Origin: Peptococcaceae bacterium
GTDB taxonomy: Bacteria; Bacillota; Peptococcia; Peptococcales; Peptococcaceae
Assembly (NCBI GenBank): GCA_017399005.1
Contig: JAFQEO010000011.1
Span: forward strand, 1 to 64,000
Direction of reading: 5' to 3'
Length of the DNA stretch: 64,000 nt
Shown here piece by piece: positions 15,784 to 24,826 of this stretch. The notes beneath the pieces are model-generated. The model was given only the letters and a program-made list of their open reading frames with translations, was not told the origin of the DNA and did not search any database. The translations under genes and the position numbers were made by a program. Position 1 is the first letter of the stretch. Each line of letters begins with the position of its first letter.

Positions 15784-16857
15784 CTATAAAATAATCAGTT
15801 CTTTTGGTGAATGGGTTAAATTAATACAGCCATCCTTTTTCACGACAACCAGATCCTCTATTCTGACACCGCCCCAATTCGGCAGGTAAAGCCCCGGTTC
15901 CACTGTAATAACCGTGTTTTCCGGAATTACCTCCTCCGCTTTTGGAGAAAATCTAGGTTCTTCATGAATTTCAAGCCCTACGCTATGCCCGAGGCCATGC
16001 CCAAAAAAGGAACCATATCCCGCATCCTGAAACACATTCTGCGCCACTGCCTGGATTTCTTTTCCGGTAACCCCGGCTCTGATTGCCTGCAGTGCATCTT
16101 CCTGTGCTTTTCTTACTAGATTATAAACCGTTTCTTGCTTTTCGTCAACTTTTCCCAATGCAATTGTACGAGTAATATCAGAACAATATCCCTGATATAC
16201 ACATCCAAAGTCCATTGTGATAAAGTCGCCCACTTCCACTTTTTTATCGGTGGCCACACCGTGCGGCATGGAGGAGCGTTTTCCGGAAGCAACGATGGTT
16301 TCAAAACTTACGCCGGATGCCCCGCTGCGGCGCATCTGGAATTCCAGTTCCATAGCGATTTCCCGCTCGGTCATACCCGGTTTGATTACTTTCAGTACAT
16401 GGGCAAATGCCTCATCGCTGATTTCTTCAGCCCGTGCCAGCAGCGCAATCTCATCATCATCTTTCACACGGCGGATTTCATCTACAAAGCCTTTCAGCGG
16501 TGTAATTGCCTTGCGACGCACCTGATTAGCCAGCAGTTCAAATTCCTCCACAGTGATGCGGTCGCTTTCGATGCCCAGAGTAATTACTTCCAGGTCCTCC
16601 ATCAGCATACGCAGAGTCACCACAGGAGCATGATGCTGGAACTGTACCAGTTTACATCCTCTTGCCTGCTGCTGCGCCTGTTCGATATACCGGAAGTCTG
16701 TCATCAGATACACATTGCTCTGTGTTACCAGAACCCAGCCAAATGTGCCGGTAAAGCCGGTCAGATACTGACGATTTTCTTTACTTGTTACCAGAAAGCT
16801 GTCCAGGTCCAGCTCTTTCATTTTTGCCTGTATTTTTTCAATTCGTTTCCACTTCAT
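15784..16857 (-). CDS. pepP-like: Xaa-Pro aminopeptidase/dipeptidase (M24B)
   Basis: 357 residues. A creatinase-like N-terminal domain (1-125) precedes the pita-bread catalytic domain with metal ligands in FITMDFGCVYQGYCSDITRT (D and D), FFGHGLGHSVGLEIHEEP (H) and TVEPGLYLP (E). It cleaves the bond before or after proline in small peptides in the cytosol. It begins 4 bp after the aroQ stop and ends 12 bp before efp, so aroQ, this gene and efp form one operon, a common arrangement in low-GC bacteria. Confidence 0.93.
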   Translation of the reverse strand: MKWKRIEKIQAKMKELDLDSFLVTSKENRQYLTGFTGTFGWVLVTQSNVYLMTDFRYIEQAQQQARGCKLVQFQHHAPVVTLRMLMEDLEVITLGIESDRITVEEFELLANQVRRKAITPLKGFVDEIRRVKDDDEIALLARAEEISDEAFAHVLKVIKPGMTEREIAMELEFQMRRSGASGVSFETIVASGKRSSMPHGVATDKKVEVGDFITMDFGCVYQGYCSDITRTIALGKVDEKQETVYNLVRKAQEDALQAIRAGVTGKEIQAVAQNVFQDAGYGSFFGHGLGHSVGLEIHEEPRFSPKAEEVIPENTVITVEPGLYLPNWGGVRIEDLVVVKKDGCINLTHSPKELIIL

Positions 16858-16860
16858 GTC

Positions 16861-17292
16861 CTATTTCTCCATTTCCGCCACATAGTGTAATGCCAGCAGG
16901 TAGCTTTTCGCACCAAAGCCGCAGATCTGGCCCACACAAACCGGGGCAATCAGCGAGTTATGCCGGAACTCCTCTCTGGCATGAATATTGCTCAGATGGA
17001 TTTCAATGGTTGGAAGCTCCACTGCCTCAATGGCATCACGAATCGCTATACTGGTGTGTGTATATGCAGCTGCATTGAGAATCAGATACTGATATCTGCC
17101 CTTTGCCTTCTGGATTTGTTCTACCAGTTCGCCTTCATAGTTGGACTGCATAAAGTCCATCTCAATTCCCAGCTCCTCCGCACGCTGACGCATCATCTGC
17201 TCAATATCAGCCAGGGTAGTTGTGCCGTAAATTTCAGGCTTTCTGGTACCCAGCAGGTTCAGGTTTGGTCCATTTAATACTAAAACGCGCAA
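16861..17292 (-). CDS. aroQ: 3-Dehydroquinate dehydratase, type II
   Basis: About 143 residues. It makes 3-dehydroshikimate in the shikimate pathway as a dodecamer. [22 protein letters not shown] (with the catalytic Tyr), [21 protein letters not shown] and [14 protein letters not shown] are the type II hallmarks. I place the start at TTG 17292, since GAGGTG stands 6 nt before it and the family starts at the VLVLNGPN strand; the ATG at 17313 would add seven foreign residues. It is first gene of the aroQ-pepP-efp operon. Confidence 0.93.
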   Translation of the reverse strand: MRVLVLNGPNLNLLGTRKPEIYGTTTLADIEQMMRQRAEELGIEMDFMQSNYEGELVEQIQKAKGRYQYLILNAAAYTHTSIAIRDAIEAVELPTIEIHLSNIHAREEFRHNSLIAPVCVGQICGFGAKSYLLALHYVAEMEK

Positions 17293-17473
17293 TATACTCA
17301 CCTCGCCTTTCATAATACCATATTATTCCTATCACATACAAGACGGAAAACCGGATTTATCCAATTATTTTACGGTTTTGCTTCTGTTTTTCTCTATTGT
17401 TTCTATAGTTTTATCGTTCTGCTTAACAATCTGTTTTCTGCATCGTAAACCACGCGATGCCCTTTATCGTTTT

Positions 17474-18817
17474 TTATGTGCCGCTGACAGAAATTTCGGC
17501 AATGCGGATTGTCGGAGCGCCCTGGCTTCCATAGAACACCAGATCATTGCCCACACCGCAGACTTTCTGCAGCAGCTGCTGGAAATTTCCCGCAATAGTG
17601 ATGCCGCGCACCGGGCGGCTAAACTTGCCGTGTTCAATTAAAATCCCCGATGCGCCAAAGGAAAAGTCGCCAGAAACCGGATTGGCCGTATGGGCACCTA
17701 AAATCTCGGTTACATAAATGCCGCGCTCCACCGCACCAATCAGCTGTTCCGGAGTCTGTTCACCAGCCTGCAGATAATAATTGCTGGTGCCGATATGCGG
17801 TGTCCCTTTATAGGAGCCTCGCATCCCGTTGCCAGTGGAAACCGTTCCGGCCTTTTCTGCCGAGAGGCAGTCATACAGATACTGTTTCAGTATGCCGTTT
17901 TCCAGTAAAACGGTGCGCTGCATAGCCGTACCTTCACCGTCAAATTCACCGGAGCCTAACCGGTTTGGCAAAGTACCGTCGTCAATTAGAGTCAGTTCCG
18001 GACTAGCCACCAGCTGCCCTGTTTTTCCAGCCAGAAATGATTTGTTTTTCAAGACTGCTTCACCGGAAAAACAACTGCTGATAATACCCAGAATCTGTGC
18101 AGTAATCAGAGGCTCCAGTACCAGATCCATCACACCGCTTTCCACAGGCGATGCCCCAAGCTGTTGAACTGCTCTTCGCCCGGCCATGCGGCCTGCCTTC
18201 TCTGCTGAAAGTTCACGCAGTGCAATACAGGAATGCATCCCGTAACCGCTCTGCTGTTCACCTTCTTTTTCACCGATTGCCAGACAGAACAGCCCGCAGT
18301 AGTTTCCCTGCTGATGCAGAGCTACACCATTGCTGTTCGCCAGCCACATCTCCACATCGCCCTCTTCATATCCGGACCGCTCAATGCGCTGCACCCGTTC
18401 ATCATAGTTCATGGCATACTCCGCCGCATCGCGGGCCAGGTCAATTTTTTCCTCAAGAGAGTGATTTCCCATATCCTCATCAAACAAGTCCAGTTTTGGA
18501 TACCGTGCACTGCGCTGTGCAAAACGGAGTGCCGGTTCTTCATCGTTGTAACTGCTGTTTGTAATGGCCTGGCTCACCATTTTGTCCAGTGCGCTGCTGC
18601 GAAAATCCGACGAAAAGGAAAAACCCTGCCGGTTTCCTTTGATTACACGAAGGCCAACGCCCTGGCTTTCCGACTGTTTAATCTGATCCAGGCTGTCATC
18701 CTTTATTTCTACTTCCAGGGCACGGTTTCGCACCACAAACAGCTCAGCATGGTCTGCACCCATCTGCCTTGCTTTCTGTAATCCTGTTTTTGCAAACTCC
18801 AGAAAATTATCTCCCAT
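17474..18817 (-). CDS. tldE: TldE/PmbA family metalloprotease partner
   Basis: About 447 residues; the ATG at 18817 is preferred because AAAGG lies 9 nt upstream. The TldE (PmbA) subunit pairs with TldD to form a cylinder that degrades unfolded peptides and matures peptides such as microcin B17. VEIKDDSLDQIKQSESQGVGLRV and the C-terminal VRGITIAGNFQQLL...VGNDL are typical. It lacks HExxxH, as TldE does. It is the last gene of the pseudopilus operon, 147 bp after a GspK-like gene, with tldD two genes upstream. Confidence 0.9.
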   Translation of the reverse strand: MGDNFLEFAKTGLQKARQMGADHAELFVVRNRALEVEIKDDSLDQIKQSESQGVGLRVIKGNRQGFSFSSDFRSSALDKMVSQAITNSSYNDEEPALRFAQRSARYPKLDLFDEDMGNHSLEEKIDLARDAAEYAMNYDERVQRIERSGYEEGDVEMWLANSNGVALHQQGNYCGLFCLAIGEKEGEQQSGYGMHSCIALRELSAEKAGRMAGRRAVQQLGASPVESGVMDLVLEPLITAQILGIISSCFSGEAVLKNKSFLAGKTGQLVASPELTLIDDGTLPNRLGSGEFDGEGTAMQRTVLLENGILKQYLYDCLSAEKAGTVSTGNGMRGSYKGTPHIGTSNYYLQAGEQTPEQLIGAVERGIYVTEILGAHTANPVSGDFSFGASGILIEHGKFSRPVRGITIAGNFQQLLQKVCGVGNDLVFYGSQGAPTIRIAEISVSGT

Positions 18818-18856
18818 TCTTTTCATCCTTTCTGCAAAAATTCTATCGTATCATGT

Positions 18857-18895
18857 GCTGTGTCTCATGCATCCGGCACGACACAGCATCTTTTT
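18857..18895 (+). repeat. Hairpin between the gspK-like gene and tldE
   Basis: GCTGTGTC (18857-18864) pairs with GACACAGC (18880-18887). The T-run follows on the plus strand, although no plus-strand gene lies upstream. On the mRNA strand it would form a stable hairpin in the leader before tldE, possibly for mRNA processing. Confidence 0.35.
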
Positions 18896-18964
18896 ATTTT
18901 CAGCTTATTTTCAGCGCTGCAACTTCAATATTGCAACGGTTATTCTGCGCATTGCGCTGTATGG

Positions 18965-19672
18965 TCATACACTGCGCGCTATTACCTGCACCCGGTAATC
19001 CATCGTACCGGTATAATTCTCTGCGATACAGTCACTGATTATCTGCTCTGCTCCATTAATCTGTCCGCTTACATAAACAGCCTCTGCCTCCAGCGGAGCC
19101 TCCACATTCAGGTTTCCACTGATATAAAGCACATCACAGTAAACGGGCTCCGTCACGGAGACATTCACCGGCTGATTAAAGCTATTCTGTATCGCCAGTG
19201 GTACATTTACAGACTGATTCAGTATCATCTGGCTTTCCCCGGTACAGTAAACCGATGGTTCCTCGATATCGTTCAGTGTCCCGGTCAGCTGCCATTCCGC
19301 CATATTGTCCCATGGCAGGCAGAGCAGACGCACACTGCCTTCAACCGTTCGCAGATAGCCGCCTGCATTAGAAACCGAAGAAACTGCAATCTCATTCGAT
19401 GCTTCACGCTGCTCCATCGTTACCTCGGCAAACCCGCTCCTTTTTTCTATCTGGAGCGGTTCCAGACTTCCATCGGTATCCAGCTGCTGCAGAGCCAGAT
19501 TCCATCCGCTATAAGCCAGCAATCGGCTCTGTTCAGTGTAAATAATGCCGTTATCTGCTTCATACTGACTGGTCAGAGTCTGCAGCAGAACACTGCCCCA
19601 CAGAAGCACGCAGGATAATAAAAACAGCGTAACCGGCAGAATAAAACCGCTTTGGCTGTTTTGTTTCTGCAT
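18965..19672 (-). CDS. GspK/PilX-like minor pseudopilin
   Basis: 235 residues. The N-terminus SQSGFILPVTLFLLSCVLLW is a type IV prepilin signal: Gly before the cleavage site, then a hydrophobic helix. It lacks Glu at position +5 (Val instead), a hallmark of the tip pseudopilins GspK and PilX. The rest is a variable beta-rich exported domain with little similarity. It begins 8 bp after tldD and so belongs to the operon. It probably caps a short pseudopilus. The assignment to GspK rests on the missing Glu+5 and on gene order. Confidence 0.7.
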   Translation of the reverse strand: MQKQNSQSGFILPVTLFLLSCVLLWGSVLLQTLTSQYEADNGIIYTEQSRLLAYSGWNLALQQLDTDGSLEPLQIEKRSGFAEVTMEQREASNEIAVSSVSNAGGYLRTVEGSVRLLCLPWDNMAEWQLTGTLNDIEEPSVYCTGESQMILNQSVNVPLAIQNSFNQPVNVSVTEPVYCDVLYISGNLNVEAPLEAEAVYVSGQINGAEQIISDCIAENYTGTMDYRVQVIARSV

Positions 19673-19679
19673 AATCGTT

Positions 19680-21071
19680 TTATCTCGCCTTTCCGGTGCC
19701 GCCTACAGTCAATCCGCGGATTTTCAACGTTGGCTGAGCATCTGCCACAGGGGCACTCTGTCCGTTTTTGCCACAGGTTCCAATGGCATAGCCAAAATCG
19801 TCGCCAACCATTTCCACATTGCGCAGGCTTTCCGGCCCGTTGCCCGCCAGAGTTGCACCCCGCACTGCTTTTGTGATTTTTCCGTTTTCGATTAAATACC
19901 CTTCGGCTACATCAAATACATAATCACCGTTTAAAGTATTAACCTGGCCGCCACCCATTCGTTTTACATAAAGCCCATATTCAGTGGATGCAATAATATC
20001 CTCCACTTTATCGGTACCCGGCGCAATATAGGTATTGCTCATGCGGGTTACCGGTTTTTCTTTATAAGATTCGCGCCGTCCGTTGCCGCTTAATGCAGCC
20101 CCCGTTTTCTGCGCGGTTTCGTAATCGTTCATGTACTGCTTCAGAATACCGTTTTCAATTAACACAGTTTTCTGCGCAGGATTCCCTTCATCATCATATC
20201 GATAGCTTCCGTATTTTCCTGGAATGGTTGCATCGTCTACCACAGTAATTTTTTCCGATGCCACCTTCTGACCGATTTTTCCGGCATAAGCCGACAGCCC
20301 TTTGCGTACCAGATCACCTTCCAGCCCGTGTCCACATGCTTCATGCACCATAGTGCCTCCGGCCTCACTGCTTAACACCACTGTCATCTGACCGGCAGGG
20401 CATGGTTCGGCATCCAGCAGAGTTAAGGCTCTCTGTGCCGATTCCCGACCCAGTTCAGCAGCCGATTTTTCTTCAAACAGTTCAAATCCGCAGGTGCCGC
20501 CCATAGAGGCAAACCCTGTCTGAATCTGTCCATCACGCTGGGCGATACTGTTGCATGCCAGACGGATACGCACCCGTTCATCCTCCACGCATGTACCAAG
20601 GCTATTGGCAATTGTTACATGCTGCACCACATCACTGTATCCTACCGACACCTGGCGAATCGCATCGCTCATAGCTCTAGCTTCCCGGTCAGCTGTGCGC
20701 AGCAGGCTGATTTTTTTATCAAACTCCACCGATTCCGGCCGTATTTTAACATCTATAGACTCTGCAGCTTTCGGCTGATGAAATTCCTGTACCGTTTCCT
20801 TCGGACCATTTTCCCGGGTAATCTGACCGGCCAGTTTTGCCATTTCCATACCGCTGTGAAACGATACATCATTGCTGTGCACATAAGATGTGCTTTCTCC
20901 AGCCATAACCCGAATCCCCATTCCCTGGTCGATACCGGTGTTGATTTTTTCTATTTTTCCATCTTCGCAGCTGATAGCAGTGCTTTCCTTCTGTTCGATA
21001 TAAATCTCTGCAAAATCAGCACCCGACCGCAGTGCGGTATTCAGAATCTCCTGTAATTCGTGTTTCTGCAT
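19680..21071 (-). CDS. tldD: TldD metalloprotease
   Basis: 463 residues, the active subunit of the TldD/TldE protease. TMVHEACGHGLEGD contains the HExxxH zinc motif (near residue 236) and the C-terminal GTCGKNGQSAPVADAQPTL holds the third-ligand Cys region. The N-terminal DFAEIYIEQKESTAISCEDGK matches the family. It lies inside a pseudopilin operon, after the GspJ-like gene (13 bp) and before the GspK-like gene, an unusual place that suggests a role in processing secreted or pilus peptides. Confidence 0.95.
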   Translation of the reverse strand: MQKHELQEILNTALRSGADFAEIYIEQKESTAISCEDGKIEKINTGIDQGMGIRVMAGESTSYVHSNDVSFHSGMEMAKLAGQITRENGPKETVQEFHQPKAAESIDVKIRPESVEFDKKISLLRTADREARAMSDAIRQVSVGYSDVVQHVTIANSLGTCVEDERVRIRLACNSIAQRDGQIQTGFASMGGTCGFELFEEKSAAELGRESAQRALTLLDAEPCPAGQMTVVLSSEAGGTMVHEACGHGLEGDLVRKGLSAYAGKIGQKVASEKITVVDDATIPGKYGSYRYDDEGNPAQKTVLIENGILKQYMNDYETAQKTGAALSGNGRRESYKEKPVTRMSNTYIAPGTDKVEDIIASTEYGLYVKRMGGGQVNTLNGDYVFDVAEGYLIENGKITKAVRGATLAGNGPESLRNVEMVGDDFGYAIGTCGKNGQSAPVADAQPTLKIRGLTVGGTGKAR

Positions 21072-21084
21072 AGGGCATTCCTCC

Positions 21085-21684
21085 TTATAAATACGCTGTG
21101 CCGGCCAGGCGGATAATCTGTTCCTGTTTCAGTGTCCGGTTTTTCCAGACACCGGTTATTTTTACATGAACAGCATAAACATCTTCTGCCTTCTGTGCAG
21201 GCAGCCCCTGCCGGTTCAGACAGGATATCGTCAGCGTATCTATAAAATTAGCAATCGGCTGACGCACCCTTTGAGTACTTTCGAGACGATAGAGAATTTT
21301 TCCTTCCAGAGCATAAAAATGTTCTTCGGCCTGCCCATCTTTTCCAAGAGACCAGGCAACCGTTTCCTTTTCGTGATAGCCTGACAAAAGCGTGATGCTT
21401 TCCTGTTCCCATGTTAAAATTCCCGTACTCCGCCCAATATCCTGCGCCATACTTTCTATAGCAATCAGCAGATTATCCTCCAGTTCCTCAAGAGCACTGC
21501 GATTCTGATACTGTTCTGACCAGAAGAAAAAACACTGTAGAAAAAACGTGAACAGCATAGAGGTCAGGCATAAAACCACCAGCACCTCCGGCAGCGTAAA
21601 TCCGCCCTGTCGATTTTTATTCCGCAGATGTTTCCTCGCCTGCGTAATAAAAGGTCCAGCTCTGCGTGTTTGTCTGATTTGCAT
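21085..21684 (-). CDS. GspJ/PilW-like minor pseudopilin
   Basis: Up to 199 residues. RQGGFTLPEVLVVLCLTS is a prepilin cleavage motif with Glu+5, followed by a long helix and a soluble domain. The ATG at 21684 gives a leader of 28 residues, long for the family, and overlaps the previous gene by 68 bp. A shorter leader could begin at CTG near 21630 with GAGGA just upstream, so the true start is uncertain. Size and position after GspI-like suggest GspJ or ComGF. Confidence 0.7.
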   Translation of the reverse strand: MQIRQTRRAGPFITQARKHLRNKNRQGGFTLPEVLVVLCLTSMLFTFFLQCFFFWSEQYQNRSALEELEDNLLIAIESMAQDIGRSTGILTWEQESITLLSGYHEKETVAWSLGKDGQAEEHFYALEGKILYRLESTQRVRQPIANFIDTLTISCLNRQGLPAQKAEDVYAVHVKITGVWKNRTLKQEQIIRLAGTAYL

Positions 21685-21997
21685 GTGTGATAGTCAGCTC
21701 CTGTTCTGTGAGAAATAATCCGGCCGGTCTGGTTTCCTTCTGTACTGACCAGCCTTCCGGAAGTTCCGGTTCAATACCGGCCAGTACCGACTGGGCAATC
21801 AGAACGGCCTGCCGGTTCTCTGCGCTTCTAGCATGGCTCTGACTGCTCAGCACACTCCACTGCCCGGCACTGTGCAGCAGAAGTGCACAAATTACCAGAC
21901 TTATCAGAAGTTCCGGCAGGGTAAATCCTCTGTTATCCCGTTGGCGCTTTGGTGATGCGTGTACGCCCTGTCTGATAATAATACACATAGCGCTCAT
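21617..21997 (-). CDS. GspI/PilV-like minor pseudopilin
   Basis: 126 residues. DNRGFTLPELLISLVICALLL is a clear type IV prepilin signal with Glu+5. AAAGGAG lies 3 nt before the first ATG and 12 nt before a second, so the leader is 23 or 20 residues. The soluble part is short, as in GspI/ComGE. It overlaps both neighbours in an operon of pseudopilins. Confidence 0.7.
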   Translation of the reverse strand: MSAMCIIIRQGVHASPKRQRDNRGFTLPELLISLVICALLLHSAGQWSVLSSQSHARSAENRQAVLIAQSVLAGIEPELPEGWSVQKETRPAGLFLTEQELTITHANQTNTQSWTFYYAGEETSAE

Positions 21998-22373
21998 GTT
22001 CTCCTTTCTGCAGCAGAATATGCCCGTTTTTATTGATGGATTTATCAGGCTGAATGGTCAGAGTTGCCGCCGAAAGCTTATCCACATAGCAGGGCAGTGT
22101 CTGATAACGCAGCGTCTGGTTGATTTTGGGATAGGCAATTTTATACCGGTACGGCTGCCTGTCGCGATAAAAGGTAACAACCGTTTGTCTTTGTTCTCTG
22201 GCTGCCTCACGCTGCGCCCATCGGATATCCCGATGAATCTGCTGGGCAGCTGCATCCAGCTGAGCCTGATGCCAGCCGTCCAGAAGCGAAGGAACCGCCA
22301 TACTGCAAAGCAGACCGGTTAACAGAAGCACCACAAGCATTTCCACCAGCGTAAAGCCTTTCTGTTTTCTCAT
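21933..22373 (-). CDS. GspH/FimT-like pseudopilin
   Basis: 146 residues. KQKGFTLVEMLVVLLLTGLL is a canonical prepilin N-terminus, followed by RDIRWAQREAAREQRQTVVTFY, the alpha-to-beta junction usual in GspH/FimT. The rest is a beta-rich domain ending in YYYQTGRTRITKAPTG. It corresponds in position to ComGD. It directly follows the platform gene, where the major pilin gene (comGC/gspG) would be expected, but its sequence is of the minor type. Confidence 0.8.
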   Translation of the reverse strand: MRKQKGFTLVEMLVVLLLTGLLCSMAVPSLLDGWHQAQLDAAAQQIHRDIRWAQREAAREQRQTVVTFYRDRQPYRYKIAYPKINQTLRYQTLPCYVDKLSAATLTIQPDKSINKNGHILLQKGEHERYVYYYQTGRTRITKAPTG

Positions 22374-22411
22374 ATCCTTCTGCCTCCTTGCACCACTTCA
22401 TCTGCAACCTG

Positions 22412-23491
22412 TTACAGCAGATACTGATAAGACTGCACCATAGGCAGAAACAGGCTTCCCGCCATCAGCAGAATTCCGATGCCAAGAATCAGCACAAAAC
22501 CCGGCTCCAGAAGGCTGGTCATACGCTGAAGGCGCTGTTGAACCTGCTGCTGATAATACTGACTCAGCTGAATCAGAGTTTCTGGCAGAGCTCCGGTCTG
22601 TTCACTGACAGCCAGCATCTGCCTTGCCATAGACGGAACAAAAGTACAGTTTCGAATGGCTGCGTCGAATGAGTATCCTTCCTGCAGTGCAGCTTCCAGC
22701 ATCTGAAGCTCCTGCGCAAAAAGGCTTCGACGGTAAATCTGACGCACAGCTTCCAGACAGGAGGACAGCAGCATTCCGCTGGAAAGCATCAGCCCCATCG
22801 CCTGACCAATCTGTACAAACCAGTACTGCTGATACAGTTTGCCAGCCACAGGAAGATGCAGAACAGCTGTTGTAATTCGCTTCTGCCAGACGGGAATCGA
22901 GCGGATATGCCGCCATATACAGAAAAGAATCAGGCATCCTGCCGCAAGCAGACTGCCTGCCAGCATCCAGTTTTTTCTGACCCATCCGCTGACCTGAATC
23001 AGATGTTGCGTCATAGCCGGCAACTCCGCCTGAAATGTTTCATAGGTCTGTACTACAGTAGGAACCACAAAACAGAACATGGCGCCAAAAGCTGCCAGCA
23101 TCAGAAGCAACAGCACCGCAGGATAAAACATGGCGGAAAACAGCATCTGTCTGGTTCGATTCTGTCGTTCAAAATAATCGGCTGCCTGTTCCATGGCTTT
23201 CTGCATAGTGCCGTTCTGTTCACCGGCCAGCACAAATTCCAGAAACACCGGCGAATATCCGATATCGCTTTGTTTTAATGCTTCTGCCATAGTCTGCCCC
23301 TGCTGCAGCGATTCGCTGATTTTCAGCAGAAATCTGGCGCATATAGCCGGATGAATCTCACTGCCCACCAGCTGAACAGCCCCGGGAAGCGGCAAACCGC
23401 CTGCCAGTGCAAAAGAAAGCTGCTGGCATAAAAAGCGCTGCTGCTGTAAAGAAAGTTTTTTCTTAAATCGAAATGTATTTTTAATTTTCAT
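22412..23491 (-). CDS. Type II secretion/type IV pilus platform protein GspF/PilC
   Basis: 359 residues. The inner-membrane platform protein passes the ATPase motion to the growing pseudopilus. Two GspF domains are seen, each with cytoplasmic helices and the motif SFALAGGLPL near residue 28 and SSGMLLSSCLEAVRQ near 235. There are about three membrane segments (LLLMLAAFGAMFCFVVPTVV and MTSLLEPGFVLILGIGILLM). It overlaps the ATPase gene by 4 bp, so the two are coupled. Confidence 0.92.
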   Translation of the reverse strand: MKIKNTFRFKKKLSLQQQRFLCQQLSFALAGGLPLPGAVQLVGSEIHPAICARFLLKISESLQQGQTMAEALKQSDIGYSPVFLEFVLAGEQNGTMQKAMEQAADYFERQNRTRQMLFSAMFYPAVLLLLMLAAFGAMFCFVVPTVVQTYETFQAELPAMTQHLIQVSGWVRKNWMLAGSLLAAGCLILFCIWRHIRSIPVWQKRITTAVLHLPVAGKLYQQYWFVQIGQAMGLMLSSGMLLSSCLEAVRQIYRRSLFAQELQMLEAALQEGYSFDAAIRNCTFVPSMARQMLAVSEQTGALPETLIQLSQYYQQQVQQRLQRMTSLLEPGFVLILGIGILLMAGSLFLPMVQSYQYLL

Positions 23492-24585
23492 AACTCAGGT
23501 CCCAGCACAGCATCCAGTTCCGCCTGTACTGTTTTTCCTTCCTCTGCTTTTCTGCGTCCATCCTCCGCCAGCGACAGATAGCCGGCTGCAATCTGCTCCT
23601 GTGCGTCCAGAAAATTATCGTAGCGGCTTATCAGCTGCTTTACATTCCGGTCACAGACCAGCACCTCCTGAATGGCAATGCGGCCTCGTACCGAAGCATC
23701 CTGGCTGCACCGCACAAGGCGCTGTGCTACCACACCGTTTAAACAGGAGGCCAGCAGATGCGGTGCAATACCCATCTCCACCATACGTTTTACGGCTCCA
23801 ATGGCATTACCGGTATGCAGAGAAGCCAGCACCAGATGTCCTGTATAGGCAAGCCGTATTGCAATTTCTGCCGACTCTAAATCACGGATTTCTCCCACCA
23901 TGATAATATCCGGGTCCTGGCGCAGAACACTGCGTAATCCACGGGCAAATGTCAGCCCTGTCCTCTCGTTAATCTGCACCTGATTAATCCCCGGCATCTC
24001 ATATTCTACCGGGTCCTCCAGTGTTACAATGTTCTGCCCCCGGCTCTGCAAAGCAGCCAGCATACTGTAAAGCGTGGTAGTTTTTCCGCTTCCGGTAGGT
24101 CCGCAAACTAAAATCATACCACCGGGCATTTTCAAAAGAGTCTGCACCTTTTTCAGATTTTCTTCGGAAAATCCAAGCTGTTCCAGCGTCATCATCTGTT
24201 CCCTCTGCCCTAAAATGCGAAGTACCAGTTTTTCGCCCTGATACAGCGGCAGGCTGGAAATACGCAAATCATAAAGCTGTTCCTGCCAGACAACCGCCAG
24301 ATGACCATCCTGCGGCAGACGTTTTTCGGTAATATCCATTTCTGCCATCACTTTCAGACGATTTAAAATAAGATTCTGTAAATCCGATTGCAGCACGGCC
24401 TGTTTTTTCAGTTGTCCGTCACATCGAAACCGGATAACTAGCCCTTCCGTGCCGGGCTCCAGATGAATATCGCTGGCATTCTGTTTTAACGCCTCCTGCA
24501 AAAGCCTGTTAATTACCCCAGCAGCAGTATGTTCTTCGATACAATCATCATCAATACGATAACTTCTGTGTTGTACTGGTACCAT
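23488..24585 (-). CDS. GspE/PilB assembly ATPase
   Basis: About 365 residues from the ATG at 24585, where GGAAGGGGG stands just upstream; a longer frame to 24714 runs into the leader hairpin. Walker A is GPTGSGKTTTLYSML, the Asp box ends in LEDPVEYEM, Walker B is DIIMVGEIRD and the His box ends in LVLASLHTGNA. It hexamerises to power pseudopilus assembly. The protein is short (no N1 domain) as in ComGA. The four-Cys zinc motif of longer PilB proteins is absent. First gene of the operon. Confidence 0.93.
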   Translation of the reverse strand: MVPVQHRSYRIDDDCIEEHTAAGVINRLLQEALKQNASDIHLEPGTEGLVIRFRCDGQLKKQAVLQSDLQNLILNRLKVMAEMDITEKRLPQDGHLAVVWQEQLYDLRISSLPLYQGEKLVLRILGQREQMMTLEQLGFSEENLKKVQTLLKMPGGMILVCGPTGSGKTTTLYSMLAALQSRGQNIVTLEDPVEYEMPGINQVQINERTGLTFARGLRSVLRQDPDIIMVGEIRDLESAEIAIRLAYTGHLVLASLHTGNAIGAVKRMVEMGIAPHLLASCLNGVVAQRLVRCSQDASVRGRIAIQEVLVCDRNVKQLISRYDNFLDAQEQIAAGYLSLAEDGRRKAEEGKTVQAELDAVLGPEL

Positions 24586-24678
24586 AGAATCCCCCTTCCT
24601 GTTGTTTGCAGAAATTACCATAGCACCAATCTTCTTACATAGCAAGAAAATACTTTCGACAAATTTCGCCTGTACACA

Positions 24679-24729
24679 AAACGAGCAGAGATTTGTGCTG
24701 CCAGATTCAGACACATTCTCTGCTCGTTT
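24679..24729 (-). promoter_or_regulatory. Leader hairpin upstream of the pilus ATPase gene
   Basis: AAACGAGCAGAGA pairs perfectly over 13 bp with its complement, and the loop adds TGTG/CACA. On the minus strand it is followed by TTTTGTG. It lies about 95 bp before the ATPase start and could be a terminator for the upstream gene (ending 24827) or an attenuator for the operon. I see no c-di-GMP riboswitch core in it. Confidence 0.5.
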
Positions 24730-24826
24730 CCCAACATCTTTTCTTTTTTCTGTTTTTCGACAAATATCTCTACGAATTTCATACCGTTTCTTAAAATTTT
24801 CTACTGCACTTCTATAAAAATTTCTA

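Noticed and set aside
24586-24826. Possible c-di-GMP riboswitch before the pilus ATPase
   Set aside because: None of the conserved GEMM segments are visible; only the 13-bp hairpin is.
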